Of a stretch of 64,000 bases of DNA, positions 43,962 to 56,323 are shown piece by piece. Under the pieces are notes generated by a model. That model was not told the origin of the DNA and ran no database searches. It saw only the letters and a program-made list of their open reading frames with translations. The DNA comes from Stropharia rugosoannulata (Eukaryota > Basidiomycota > Agaricomycetes > Agaricales > Strophariaceae). The stretch spans positions 1,674,001-1,738,000 of the forward strand of contig JANCIK010000004.1 in the NCBI GenBank assembly GCA_028532985.1, given 5' to 3'. Each line of letters opens with the position of its first letter. Position 1 is the stretch's first letter. The position numbers and the translations under genes were made by a program.

Positions 43962-44285
43962 TTACTAGTAACGCATGTAAATATATTAGTATTTATCAGT
44001 AGATCGTTCACCCCGACGATGCTTTGTCTGAATTATGATCTGGCATCATACACTACATATGAAAACGTCGTGAATCATGAAAGCCGTATCCAAATGTACT
44101 ACATACATTTCACATACATAGCATTAGAGTGAGCGCCAAGCAAAGTGAAGGGATGCAGTAAGCGCGTTCAAGTGGACACTTGTTTATTTGATGCGCGGGT
44201 GTTGAACGTTTGAACCCTGCTGAACCTCGTTTTGTTTCGGCCTTGAAATAATTCCCTTGCCTCCGCCTCCTGATTACTATTCTCT
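43962..44285. other. Intergenic between creC and APC15
   Basis: AT-rich 3' flank followed by the APC15 leader. Nothing gene-like seen. Confidence 0.45.
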
Positions 44286-44883
44286 ATGTCTGGTGCTACT
44301 CCAACTCTGATACCGCGTGAATCTATCTTTCCCCGGCTGCTGCCAAAGCCCCCACAGCCGCACCCCATACCACTGAGCAGGCGACGCGTCTACACCACCA
44401 TGAACGCATACCGCGACCTGCAGCGCGAAATGGACGATCTGAGCGAAGAAGAGACAGAGGTTGAAGACCTTGCAAGTCTAATAGCCCCGTGAACCTCTCT
44501 CTCTCCTTTTTAACACTCATATTATCCGTGCTTGTGCAGAATAATGTCATTCACAATCGTGGCTTCGCGTTCCTCGTCCCGATAGGACGCTCGCTCACGC
44601 GCCAGGAAGAGAAGAATGATGTGCGTTTCATCTCTGCAAATCTAATGGATACATTATTGATGAAGGCCTGAATTCATAGGCTGATGATGAATCAGACGAG
44701 TCATCGTTGCAGTCGAACGGCGGAGCCCCCTCAGTCATTGAGGACGAAGGTGAAAATGATGACTCCGCTCAAGATCTCGATGCCAGCATGGAAGACCTTG
44801 ACGAGGAGATGACTGACGACAATGAAGAGCTACTGGAAGGTGACACAGAAGAATATGAAGAGGAGACATCTGACTTCACATAA
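44286..44883 (+). CDS. APC15: Anaphase-promoting complex subunit 15 (Apc15-like)
   Basis: Three exons (44286-44471, 44540-44620, 44680-44883), 156 residues. The N-terminus SGATPTLIPRESIFPRLLPK and the central NRGFAFLVPIGRSLT match the Apc15 pattern of an LxPR start and a LVPIGK/R block, followed by a long acidic tail (DDESDESS, EDLDEEMTDDNEELLEG). Known role: turnover of the mitotic checkpoint complex on the APC/C. The exon 1-2 junction only keeps frame if the intron starts with GC (GCAAGT at 44472-44477, the consensus of rare GC-AG introns). The family is short and low-complexity, so recognition depends mainly on the VPIGR block and the acidic tail. Confidence 0.68.
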
Positions 44884-45193
44884 ATCATCTGTGCCACTGT
44901 GCTTCAAACGACGTTGCATCTGTGCTTTGGTGCTACGGGCAGAATGCTAAAGCCAAGGTGAAATTGCGCTGAGTTGCAAACATCACTTCCACCATAAAGG
45001 CCCTACGGTTTCGTCGAGCATGGTCGACCTTCTCAAGGTGCATGTATGTATGCATTTTGAAGTATCTAGTATTACATGTATGATCCGCCTGTATAACAGA
45101 CACTTTGAATTATATAGTTGGGAATTGGTACACTTCAACGCTATTGCCAACCGCAATACCTTCGTGTGTATTGATTTTGTCCATCATGCAAGT
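44884..45193. other. Intergenic, convergent APC15 and MTHFR
   Basis: 310 bp of 3' flanking DNA with ATGTATGTATG short repeats near 45040. No gene seen. Confidence 0.45.
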
Positions 45194-47501
45194 CTACTCC
45201 TCCAAAAGAAACGCCCACAGAGCACTGGGATCCTTATAATCATGGTGCACGACGTTGACCAACCACCGATTATCTCTTACGCCCTCCAGAAGTTGCCGTT
45301 CTCCCGACGCCGGATGATAGAACGTGGACCATTCGGACCAGATTGAGAATGCCTCGTCCTGTCGAAGATGTGAAGCCGAGCTCAAAATCAATAATACCGT
45401 TACCCACCTTCCACGACAAGAACGATTCTTGCTCGATAATGGTCGTCTGTATAATTTCCTTGCCCGCAAATACGCCCCAAGTTACCGCGTTGCGGCCGTT
45501 ATCAGGGACGTTGGTCCGACATTTACCCTTTTTGTAAAATATGTCTGCGTTAGATATTATCTATAGGTTCCAAAAGGAGAAGAATACCTCGTAGCTACAC
45601 GCGTAGTAATGCACCCAGTTGTTACCTTTCTCCGAAATCTTTTTCTCTAGTTCCTGGACGTCTTCGAACTCGCAGAAAAATTCAACGAAACATTTTTGGA
45701 AGATGTATCCAGCCCTCGGTCCCCATCCCACGACAGGATCCGTTGAGGGCACGCCGTCCACCGCAGGTTGGGAGCCAACAGTCCACCAACCTTTTTTCGT
45801 CAGATGTTCTAGGTGTGGTAATATCATTAAAGATTCTTCAGATAAAGGCGTCGGAGAAAACGGTGTGTTGGTGGTCTTCGATTGTAAATAATCAAGGAAG
45901 AGTCGCGTTAGATTGTCAATAGTCTTCGGGTTGCCCCATTGCGCCAGGGCGTCATTCATCTGAGAAATAGTATGTGAGTACATTTTTGTATAGTGATTTT
46001 TATTGACCGACAGAGAGCGCGTATCCACCCCAATGATCCTGGTTCCCAAAAGCTGGGCTCTTGAAATCCCCAAAGCGTCCGTTGGGGAAATCATCCCAAG
46101 TCGCGGCGTGGTTTAGTTCACCGCGTCCGCCTTCTCCTTCTGTCATTGAGATAGTAGATAATCCAAGTGTAGCAGAACTGGCAGCACTGGAAGGTGAGAT
46201 CAAATATTCTTTATCACCTTCTGGTTGTGGGGGAGAATCTGAAGATGCCAAGTCCTTTATAAGGAGGTCAGACAACATTAAAGGACCTTTAAAAAATAAG
46301 ATGGCTCACGGCTATTAATTTATTCGGTGCTGACGCTGGAGTTCCCGTTAATCCTAAATTCTCCAACACTCTTTGCACACTTTTTTCTAGATTGAGGGTA
46401 CAAAAGTGAAAGCCTTGGATTCCAGCCTCCCTTTTTAGCGTTGTTATAGTATCCACAGCAAGTTTAACTCCAAAGTCCTTGACTTCTTGGTCGTCGTGCT
46501 ATAAAAATACGATTAACATGGTCTTACCCCTCGTTATTCGGGCCAGCGACTCACACTGATACTGGCCAGTTTTGCTGCAAGTTCTTCAGGAATACGAGCT
46601 CCACATAGTTTTGTAATTCTCGTGAAGGAGGAATAGGTTTGGATAGGCATTATACCTGGGATAATGGGTACAGTGATCCCTGGAACGACATATCAGCTAT
46701 GGACACAGGTACATATTCAAGGCATACCTTTCGCTCTAACCTTTTTATACCAATGCAAGAAGTAGTCAGAGTCGTAGAATAGCTGGGTTATGATGAAATC
46801 GGCTCCAGCGTCAACTTTCTCTTTCAGGCGGTTAATCTCTTCATCTTCATTGATGAGATTGTCGGCATAACCATCGGGATAACCTTTCGTGCTGTTGTGA
46901 TGAGTGGTTATCAGCCTGCTCTGTGAAGGTTTTCACCTGCTACGCCGATGCAGAACCAAGAAGAATAGTCAGGAAGTGAGCGAATGTGTGTAACAAGGTC
47001 AATGGCATGCGTAAACCGAGGATCGGATGCTATCCAATCCTCTTCGTCCCGTGGTGGGTCTAGCAGAGTATTTAGTAGTATTCAACCGTTGATAGGAGAG
47101 TATATGCAGCTTACCTCCACGAAGAGCGAGAATATTTCGTATCCCCATTCCTTTTATGGCTTTTAGGACCTGATCGATAGTTCCCATCTCCATGTTCGTG
47201 CAAGTGAGATGTATGATAGTATTCATGCCATTATTTTGCGTTAGTCCGGCGAGTTCAAGGCTGCGGTCTTTGGTCGATCCACCGGCTCCCCATGTAACGC
47301 TGATTGCTAAGGAATTTAATTGAGAGAGGCGTAGTATACGAGACATAAGATTTTCAAATCCCTAATAGTAGTCAACGTAGAACAAGAATGCTTGAAATAC
47401 GGGTGGCTACTACTAACCTGATCGGTACGGGGAGGGAAGAATTCAAACGTGTAGTACGACTGGGCCCCCGGCTGGGCCAGGATCTGATCTGTTAGCTTCA
47501 T
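45194..47501 (-). CDS. MTHFR: Methylenetetrahydrofolate reductase
   Basis: Catalytic TIM-barrel motifs in order: [64 protein letters not shown] and [15 protein letters not shown] sequence, then [12 protein letters not shown]. The linker and regulatory region follow ([67 protein letters not shown]), ending [13 protein letters not shown] and [20 protein letters not shown]. Known role: reduces 5,10-methylene-THF to 5-methyl-THF for methionine synthesis. This is the full two-domain eukaryotic form of about 620 residues. About ten introns; the last (starting GTGGGT after FLSWK) joins to DEAFSIW. It shares a promoter gap with the Rab6 gene. Confidence 0.94.
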
Positions 47502-47777
47502 ATTTTCGTATAAGATGGCTGTGGTGACGGTGATGGTGGTGGTGGTGGTGCAGAGGCAACGAGTCCGACTCGGTTAACTTAGTAGATGCGATTGTGCGCC
47601 GCGAGGCTGAGGCACGACAGGCACCAGATTAGATTTTCAGGACGCGAGCAATCACGTGACCAGCGGCATTCGGCAGTGACGCACACGTGGATGGGACTCG
47701 AGTGCCAGTTCACCTCGAGAGTCCAGACTCCAGACTCACGACTCCTACGCCGCTCGCGCTCCCCCCCTCTTCTGTCC
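47502..47777. promoter_or_regulatory. Shared promoter region MTHFR/RAB6 with GGT microsatellite
   Basis: 276 bp between divergent starts. It contains a trinucleotide GGT tract (GGTGATGGTGGTGGTGGTGG from about 47527) next to the MTHFR start, and ATCACGTGACC (CACGTG at about 47653) near the middle. Role inferred. Confidence 0.5.
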
Positions 47778-48696
<919 letters not shown>

Positions 48697-48875
48697 GGTA
48701 CTTATAAGTAGAATACCAATATATTATGTATCTCAGTTTGTATGACTTAATTTATGACCTCTATTCTGGACTATACAAGTATACGTATAACCTTCTCTTC
48801 TCCGTGGAGAACTTTCAAACCAAGCTACGGATGTATATGGGAGAATTGTTTTCTGATATCAATCTTATTTTCCTA

Positions 48876-50343
48876 TTAACCCCTATTCATTGTATTACCA
48901 GCCCCTCTTGGATTGGCTTCCGTGTACATTGCCCATTGCTCTTCTTTTTGACGCTTTTGTTCAGACTTCATCTCCCCTTCACCCGTTCCGTCCATCTCAG
49001 AGTCAATAGCAAGTTGTTCCGTCGAAGTGGGTGCATTTTGTGAAGCAGCGCTATAATAATCCAAGTCGCAACAAAATATCGGCATGAAGTCAGAAAATAT
49101 GCAGCTCGGATTCAGGACGTACCCTCCACCTGTAATTATGTTACCGTTTTGACGTTCAATCTCAAGATATTCATCGATGGACATGGTCGGTAATCTGTAT
49201 CCTGGACCAAAGACTTGACTCCTCAAACGAGCCCTCTCTCCAGCATCAGAGGGCAATATCGTGAATGGTCGAAGGGGCTTTAGCATCCTATGAGATCAAA
49301 TTTATTCCATAGCGGAACGTTTGACGTACCTTGCCCATTGGGTCCAGAAGGGGACCCTTGCCATCCGGTCCGCCAGGAATAGGGATATCCAATTTCCACT
49401 CGTCGTTGACGGCTGCTCTCTTCCTGTCCCGATCATCTTCGCTGACGGGAGCCATTGGTGGACTCGGCGGAGCGTTGCGCAGTAGCTCAACTTCCTGCTC
49501 CATGCTCTGCGCTTGTGTGCTGGCGTGCACGTACAACAAACGGAGCAAAATCAGTACTGTTTCCCGTAAACTCTCCTCTGTATCTGAGTCGAGTTCTTCG
49601 TTTTCTTTTTCACAGTGACCAGATTTAGGGAGGAGAGACGCGATCAAGTCAAAGTCGGTAGAACTGTCGATATCCGTCACTGATTGCCCCCTTCGTTTCT
49701 GAATTGTCTATCGTGGCAAGTCAGTTTGCGCTCTCCTTCTGCTACAAGCGGTTGCTTTCTTCACCTGGATTCTCGTCTTAAGCTCTTTTTCCTTTTTGTA
49801 CTGATTGATCTTCAATTGCCGCCGCTTCGCTTGATCTGTAACTTGCGCATTCTTGCCATCGTACAGTTCACGTTCTTCAGTGGGTATGACTTCGTACTGC
49901 TCCAACAACGAGATGAAGCTTTGCACATATTTCTAGATGAGCTAGTATAAACGATTTCACATTGGATGTATCAGCCTACGGAGCACGAGCGTACCTGGGC
50001 TTGCAGCAGAGAATTCAGCCTTTCCTTTCGGTTTGACGTTTTTGCTCGACTTTGAACTTCTGCATATGTGTACGGCACAGTTAGGTACACAAGATCGTGC
50101 GTAGATATGTCGTCAAGGATGTCATTGGGGCTGAAGAGTGACAGCTCAATAAGCTGTGAGTGGAGTTTCTTTAGATCATTCAAAGACTCCGATACTAGGA
50201 CCTGCATTGTTTCTCAATCAGACTTCGTGTCGTGCGGCTATACTGAATTTTACCTGTGTTTGGTCATCTATTGCAGAAAGGTTGGCTGCTTTCGCGCTAT
50301 TAGACAGAACGCGCTTGTATAGATCCGGTAGCGATGTATTCAT
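48876..50343 (-). CDS. TAP42: TAP42/alpha4-type PP2A regulatory protein
   Basis: Helical N-terminal half: MNTSLPDLYKRVLSNSAKAA, SLNDLKKLHSQLIELSLFSP, STHDLVYLTVPYTYAEVQ and SFISLLEQYEVIPTEER. Basic AKRRQLKINQYKKEKELKTR follows, then the conserved C-terminal part PLRPFTILP, RSQVFGPGYRLPTMSIDEYL and ERQNGNIITGGG. Known role: binds catalytic subunits of PP2A-like phosphatases downstream of TOR. The tail is acidic then ends ANPRGAGNTMNRG. Six introns; the last splits the GGG stretch. The start is the ATG at 50343, the first in frame. About 370 residues. Confidence 0.92.
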
Positions 50344-50742
50344 AGGTTGGCGATTGGTGCTACTGGAAGGAGGTCTGGGACAGCGTTATATTATCTCACG
50401 GGATCAGTACCACACTGCCAGAGTAACCGAGAGCCGAATGGGGTATTTACCGTAAACATACATATTGACGTTTGGTGATCCAGAATAGTTGTCGATGTAC
50501 AGTGGTGCATAAGTCCTTTATAGCAGTCTTAGAAAAGTAAGAAAACAAAATAAGTCAGTTGACGGGAGGATATTTATGATAAAGATACATCATCCACTAT
50601 ATACGCACTGTGTACTAGGTATAAATTGGAACTAAAAGATGGTTCGCAGCAATAACCCCCCGACTTACATGCACAGTGTGTCCTTATTTGAAAAGTAGCC
50701 ACCCTGTCACTACAGTGAACCATAACAGTGGACATGGAATGA
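50344..50742. other. Intergenic between TAP42 and OGG1
   Basis: TAP42 5' flank and OGG1 3' flank; AT-rich, nothing gene-like. Confidence 0.45.
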
Positions 50743-52194
50743 TCAACCGCGATTATGTTTTCTTCTCTTGACTCGAGCCGGAGGGCTTGCCTCTATAGAT
50801 TCTGTGGGGTTCTCAAGCTCTGAAATAATAGTTGAAGCTATTTCACTTTCTAGCATCCTTTTTAGAGGTGATTTTTGAGGACTTTCGGAACCTGATTTTA
50901 TGGATAATCGACCCTTCTTTGGTATTCCTGCGGGCGAGGAAGAAGATGAATTGTCGAGACCATAACTTGAAAATGATTTTAAGTCGGCAGTAAATAAAAC
51001 CTATTGAAGTCTGAGCAAATGATTGCGAGAAAGTCGATACATGATTCATACCGTATGCGCCCAGCCAGCATATTCACCCCAGATACCATAAAATTTAGTG
51101 TTTATAGCTTCATACAGCTTGGGGGACATGGCTACTTTTGCTGTTGATGGGGATTTCATGCCATAATGCTTGACCGCAATTTGGTAAACGTGAGTATCAA
51201 CAGGTACGACCTCAGTCTTGCAAGGGAAACGATCTTCAGCGTTAGGAGTGTAAGAGCATAATGAATCTAGTACTCACTTTATCTAAGCTCATTAATAAAA
51301 TGCAATCCGCCACCTTTCTACCTACACCAACAAACTTGAGCAGCTCTTCCCGCGCTTCAGCTGTCTGCATAGACCTTAATTGTTTGAGCCAAATTTCCGA
51401 AGCTTCGGCAGGCCCATAGGGCGTCAGTGTGGAAGTGACGCCGTGAGCATTTACTAGCATTTCGGCGGTACGTTGGACATAACTGGCGCGGTACCCGAAT
51501 CCAAGTGTCCTCAAATGTGATACAACTGCAGGGCTTGAAAGAGCTGAAGGCGAGGGGAAAGGGTGATAAGCTAAGCTTTCTGAAGGAGAAAAAGGATGAT
51601 CGATATACAACAAAGCAGGAGAGTAGTGTTTACAGAGGTCCTGAATCATCTTTGTGATGCGGGATATATTATTGTTAGAGGAGCATATGAACCTGTGCAC
51701 AATTAGTTGCATATACAGAAGGAAGGTAATCAACCATACGAGATCAAATTCTCCCAAGGGTCTTGTCGTAGCATGCGTATGCCTTCAAATCTATCTTGGA
51801 ATTTAGCAAATATCTTGTCCTTGGCGCCCCACTCCCTGTAAAGCGAAAGTAGATCAATGTCTAATTGAAAATAGTCTTTCAACCACTCTAAAGTCTCGAC
51901 TTCCCGGGCAGGAAGGTCTGAAGGTGAAGGTTGTGGATCGGGAAAGGCGGTGCGGTAGAAGAGGACATCAGAAGATTGCCGGAGACATACAACGCGGTCT
52001 TTAAGACATAAGCGATATTCAACATTCGGTATTTGAGGTATATTCGAGGATTCAGTCAAACCGGACTGCTCATTACTACTAGGTGACGCGATTAACTTTG
52101 ACCATCGAAAAGATTGACCGCATTTCAAGACTACCGCCAGTGAGAGTTGAGCAAGAGGTAAGGGTATGCTTCTAAAACCGGCTATTGAGACCAT
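50743..52194 (-). CDS. OGG1: 8-oxoguanine DNA glycosylase/lyase
   Basis: The N-terminal OGG domain opens GFRSIPLPLAQLSLAVVLKC and QSFRWSK. The HhH-GPD core carries PWENLISFICSSNNNISRIT, LGFGYRASYVQRTAEML, then the hairpin FVGVGRKVADCILLMSLDK with the nucleophilic lysine position, and VVPVDTHVYQIAVKHYG with the catalytic aspartate. Known role: bifunctional excision of 8-oxoG opposite C in base excision repair. The C-terminus is basic and Ser/Pro-rich (IPKKGRLSIKSGSE, VKRRKHNRG), likely a nuclear signal. Four exons are apparent; the first intron sits at the ISF junction (GTATGG donor). About 400 residues. Confidence 0.93.
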
Positions 52195-52534
52195 GATGAA
52201 TGCGAGGGGATTAATGAGTTGTACTTTGCGTGTTGTATAAGTTGAAGTGATGTGACTGGTCTCCAAATTTGTTTCGGCTTTAGCGGGCCGGCCCGTTCAG
52301 TTTGGCATACTAGTACATACTTGCATACAATTTGCATACTAAACTTCCTCTTTTACGTGCCTCGATGAAGCTTGAGTTTGAGCCACGTCAGCGTTGTGGT
52401 GGTGTTCATAATAGTAGCGATATGTGATCATTCAGAATAGTGTTACAAGTGAAAGTTAGCCAGTATTAAATAAACGAAGTCAACATGCTTTCCCATAAGT
52501 AAAAAGTAACCATAATTATTTCATGTGCTGTCCC
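52195..52534. other. Intergenic between OGG1 and HID1
   Basis: 340 bp with a short direct repeat, TAGTACATACTTGCATACAATTTGCATACTAAAC (GCATAC units, about 52310-52345). No gene. Confidence 0.45.
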
Positions 52535-55500
52535 TCATCCAGAACGTTGTCGTGCCTGGGATGTGTCCGATGTCCTGCGTAAAAATCCTCCGACAACGTT
52601 GGTAACAGTATCAGTTATCTGACGCTGTTGAACTTGCGAGTGTTTCACAACGAATAAGCGGACATTGGTGGCATTCCATATCGCAAGTGGCGTCATTCCG
52701 CGTACATAAATCTCTCCCCATATAAGAGATGTAAGCCATGCCAACGAGGCATCCGACCACTAAAGTATGATTAATTTAAGGCTGTCTGAAAAGAAACGCA
52801 TCACCAACCACAAAACGTCGGACTTGGACTGGCGGTCTGGTCGGGAAGAGATGGTCCAAGTTTATACTTGACAGGAATTTCAAGACTTGTCCGTTAGGCA
52901 CTGTGGAGTTTTTCAACATGTCTTCCACCCTTTGTATCACATCAGATATAAATATCATGATTGTGTCCAAAGGAAGTCTATCAAAAACACGAGTGAGAGA
53001 ACGTATATATGAAGTTGTATTAGCATGCGACAAACCCTTGCTGCCATGAAGTCACCTACACAAAATAGAAATGATTAGAGTTTTCGAGGCTTTGAAATTA
53101 TAAGAGGCATACCCATTCTTGTGTTGGAACAAACCCGTTTCGGCCAATGTTTACAGGCACACGGTCAAGTGTTGTAATGTTGTCAACTGATAATGAACGG
53201 CGTTCTCGCATTTTACCTCTCGCCTTCTCAGATAAAGGGGACTCGGGTCCAACAAGGCCATGCTCTAGTGTGGGAGAAGCGTGTGATCGAGCAATGTCAC
53301 CATCCTCGAAATTATTTCTTTGAGTCCCAACTGAGTCCAGCCCCTGGTCTTCAGACCCACGCTGCATAGCCCCTTCACTTGCTAGCAGTCTGGCCTTTTC
53401 GGCACTTGGGTCACCCATTTCAATGTCGCGAACAGGTGCTTTTCCTTTCGAGTTGGGCGACTGGAGGGCGCGTTCTTCCTTGGCTATTTGTGCTCTCTTT
53501 ACTTCCCTAAGTCCACTAGCCAGTGTGAAAGTGCCCAGATCTTCAAAGACCTTCCGAGATTGTAGAATGGCATATGTGATATTGACATTATCACTAGGAT
53601 GATATAATATCACCGAGTTGAAAATTTCCAGCCTAACAAACTGTGTCACAACAAAAGAAGCATGAGTGAAAGATACATACATGAAGAAAAGGAGGCGGGG
53701 ATGACTCTCATCTGACAGTAAGAAAAGTGGGTTGGAAAAGGACGTGAACAGTTGCATTAATCGTGCTGTGGCTGCGACACCGATGTGCTCGAAGTATGGC
53801 GCGGAGTTTGATAAGCCAATTATTAGTGCTGGATATAGTGAGGTCAAAGTGCCAGATGTCATTGCCACTATAGAGTACACAGCCTGATAGGATGATGAGC
53901 TTGTCAATAGCTATATACATTAGATCTCAGTTTCAGTCTCACATGAATCATGAAATCGGCAACAGTGTCTACCGGTCCCCATTTCGTGGGCAGTTGCACT
54001 CTGACTGGACTACTCAGTTTGGGACCGAATGCAGGCTCAGCTGACATCGTTTGAATGATGTATGAGATTGCTCTACAAACTCCGTGTTGTTCTGCAACAG
54101 TGTAATTGGTCAGTGCATTGAATTATGTGACAAATACATACGATGCTTGTCCTTGATTTCTACACAGTAAAATAGGAGAAGGGCAATGAAGTCCGTCGAT
54201 TTCTCTGACTCGAGAACATGGCTGCAAAATTTCTGCGTGAGGACCATTAGTATTAGGCGACCCTTGCAACGAAATAAACTACTTTGTTCAATTCAATGAG
54301 TTTCCAGAACAGAACAACTTTGTACGAACTATCAGATAGGAATAACGCATAAATGACGAAAGGCGGACTTAACTTGTCTCAGTGATATATGGCAAGGCCT
54401 TTTTGGCACCTGGCAAAATGTTGTTGATCGCAGATAATTGCTGCTCTAGAATATTCGTGACACCATCAAGAACATAGTCGAAGTCTTGCTTCCGGTGCTT
54501 TCATTACCCTATGATGAGTGAACAATTCTTGATTACTTTCCAATATATTTACCAGTTTCATAATAAAGTATCTAAACGCATTTGTTTTTGCCGTAGGGGA
54601 AGCATTTTGTGTGTCTATGGATTGATCTCTGGCTGTGCCACTTTGAAAGTCCAACAGTATACAGAGAAGCTGAAGGCACGTTGTAATCAGAGTAGTTCGC
54701 GGGTTCTCGCCCTTGAAGACCAGATGATTATATGGTAGTTTTCCGGCAATGGAACCGAAGGTGTTTGTGTCAGTCGAAGTCGAATTAAGAGCAGTATTAA
54801 GAAGAGAACATAAGATGGAGAGCACGTCACGCCGGGGCATCCTTTGCACAATATGCAAGCCAAAAATCGACGGTTTCGTAAAGAGTGAAGAAGCCGGAGT
54901 GTAGATCTGCCTCGAAAGTAGAACCAGAAGCAGTCGTAAAACTTCTGTTTTGTTGTTATCGTAGATAGCATTATTGCCTAGGGACGTCGCCGATCCAATA
55001 CCTTTCTCCCTAGATATGCATAGTTGTCACAAAGATTCCAGTTCTTTAGAAAAATTGCTTACCAGATGACATAGTTGATTTTATGGTGGTCAACTTGTAT
55101 ACTAGTCGGGAGAGTAAACCCACAACAGAACATGAGATCAGTTACTGCACTGAGAAGTCTCTCTCCCAGAGAGGGATATGTTTGCAGTGTCGCTTGAGTT
55201 GTGGACGACTGCGATGTTTCAAGACCGCCATGGTTTTCCTCCTCGTCATCTATAACAAACTGAGGAGCTTCCGCGCCTTTCGCATCTTCCTTGATTACTT
55301 CCCGCTTCCAAAGTACTTCTTCTTCGAATGTGTTTGATTCACCTTCAGTTTCAAAGACAATGGGTAGAACACGCTGAAGAATGCGCAAGCAGTTCAGCAC
55401 TTCCTTCGTAGCGTTCCGTTCTTGTGATACTGTAGCAGATTTTATGAAGGAGGATGCATAGGCAGCAACGGAAGTATTTGGTGCGGACGGAAATGTGTGG

Positions 55501-55964
55501 TCGGAGATAGCATTAAAAAGTCGGGAGGAAACAACATAGATGAGGGTGGCAACATTCTCAGGTGCGTCTACGAGAGCACGCCGTACTGAACGTGTAAATC
55601 AAGCAGTGCCAAGCTGAAGTCAATATTTCGTTTCAGTGGAGAAATCCACTTACCGTGATGGGGGGTAATGAGAGAGAATACCTCTGACGCCGAGTCGAAT
55701 AGAAGGAAGTACTAGAGTAAGAGAACAAGATCAGTAGCGGTGGCGTTGTGTCTGCCCATGCGGCTCACCTGCTCCCAATAACTGTCCGTTCTCGATATAT
55801 TCTAGCATAATCATGAGCTATTTCTCCACAGAAGTGTGATACAAGCGTACTCGAGTAGTAGACAGTTTAGATATACCATTTGGTGAGGTCGGGAAGGCTA
55901 GCTTTGCTTCATCCCCTAAAATGCCAAATGGTGCAGTAAATTGGTGAGGAATCTTCGCAAACAT
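52535..55964 (-). CDS. HID1: HID1 family Golgi-associated protein (high-temperature-induced dauer-formation homologue)
   Basis: A large helical cytosolic protein of about 850-900 residues, many introns of 45-65 bp. Recognised segments: YWEQYFLLFDSASEVFSLI, RRALVDAPENVATLIYVVSS, LNCLRILQRVLPIVFET, TDLMFCCGFTLPTS, NKTEVLRLLLVLLSRQIYTP, FGLHIVQRMPRRDVLSILC, PYNHLVFKGENPR, LQLLCILLDFQSG, and the C-terminal KVFEDLGTFTLASGLREVKR and WVTSWQQGLPLDTI. A Ser-rich acidic loop lies near 53200-53450. Known role: Golgi/dense-core vesicle sorting; the fungal relative is Ftp105/Ecm30-type. The start is uncertain: family members open near SKLAF, and here the matching GDEAKLAF has no methionine directly before it, so I use the in-frame ATG at 55964. 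Confidence 0.85.
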
Positions 55965-56323
55965 CAAGCACAGGAGATTTTGGAAGAACAGCCGTTAGGA
56001 TAGCTGCTAAAAGTGTACAATTTTCAGGTGTATGCTTTAGGTGTAGTTGTGTGCATGTAACCGTGTAATAGTTTAAGTGAGAGGACGAGTGTGATGCTGC
56101 ATCTGATTGCCAGAGACTCCAAGTGCTTTGTGGCTGTGCACAAATAGGCTTGAGCAAGTTGGGAACAAGCCAGGAAGCTACCAGCTGAACAGCATGCTAT
56201 AAGTTTATAAATTTGGTATTAGACAGCTGGGATACACATTGCTTATTCAAAACATGATAGGTATAACGTGCTTAATTTAACTTTAATTGAAAGCAAGGAA
56301 AGAATGCCACACATAAACGCAAA
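55965..56323. other. Gap between HID1 and ArAE_2 gene with open minus frame
   Basis: A minus frame (55909-56157) is open and reads smoothly (HTPENCTLLAAILTAVLPKS), overlapping the proposed HID1 start in another frame. It matches nothing I recognise and may be an extra HID1 exon or chance. Confidence 0.35.

Noticed and set aside
47520..47560. GGT repeat as a coding His/Gly tract
   Set aside because: Sits upstream of both divergent start codons and is not in any supported frame; best seen as a promoter microsatellite.
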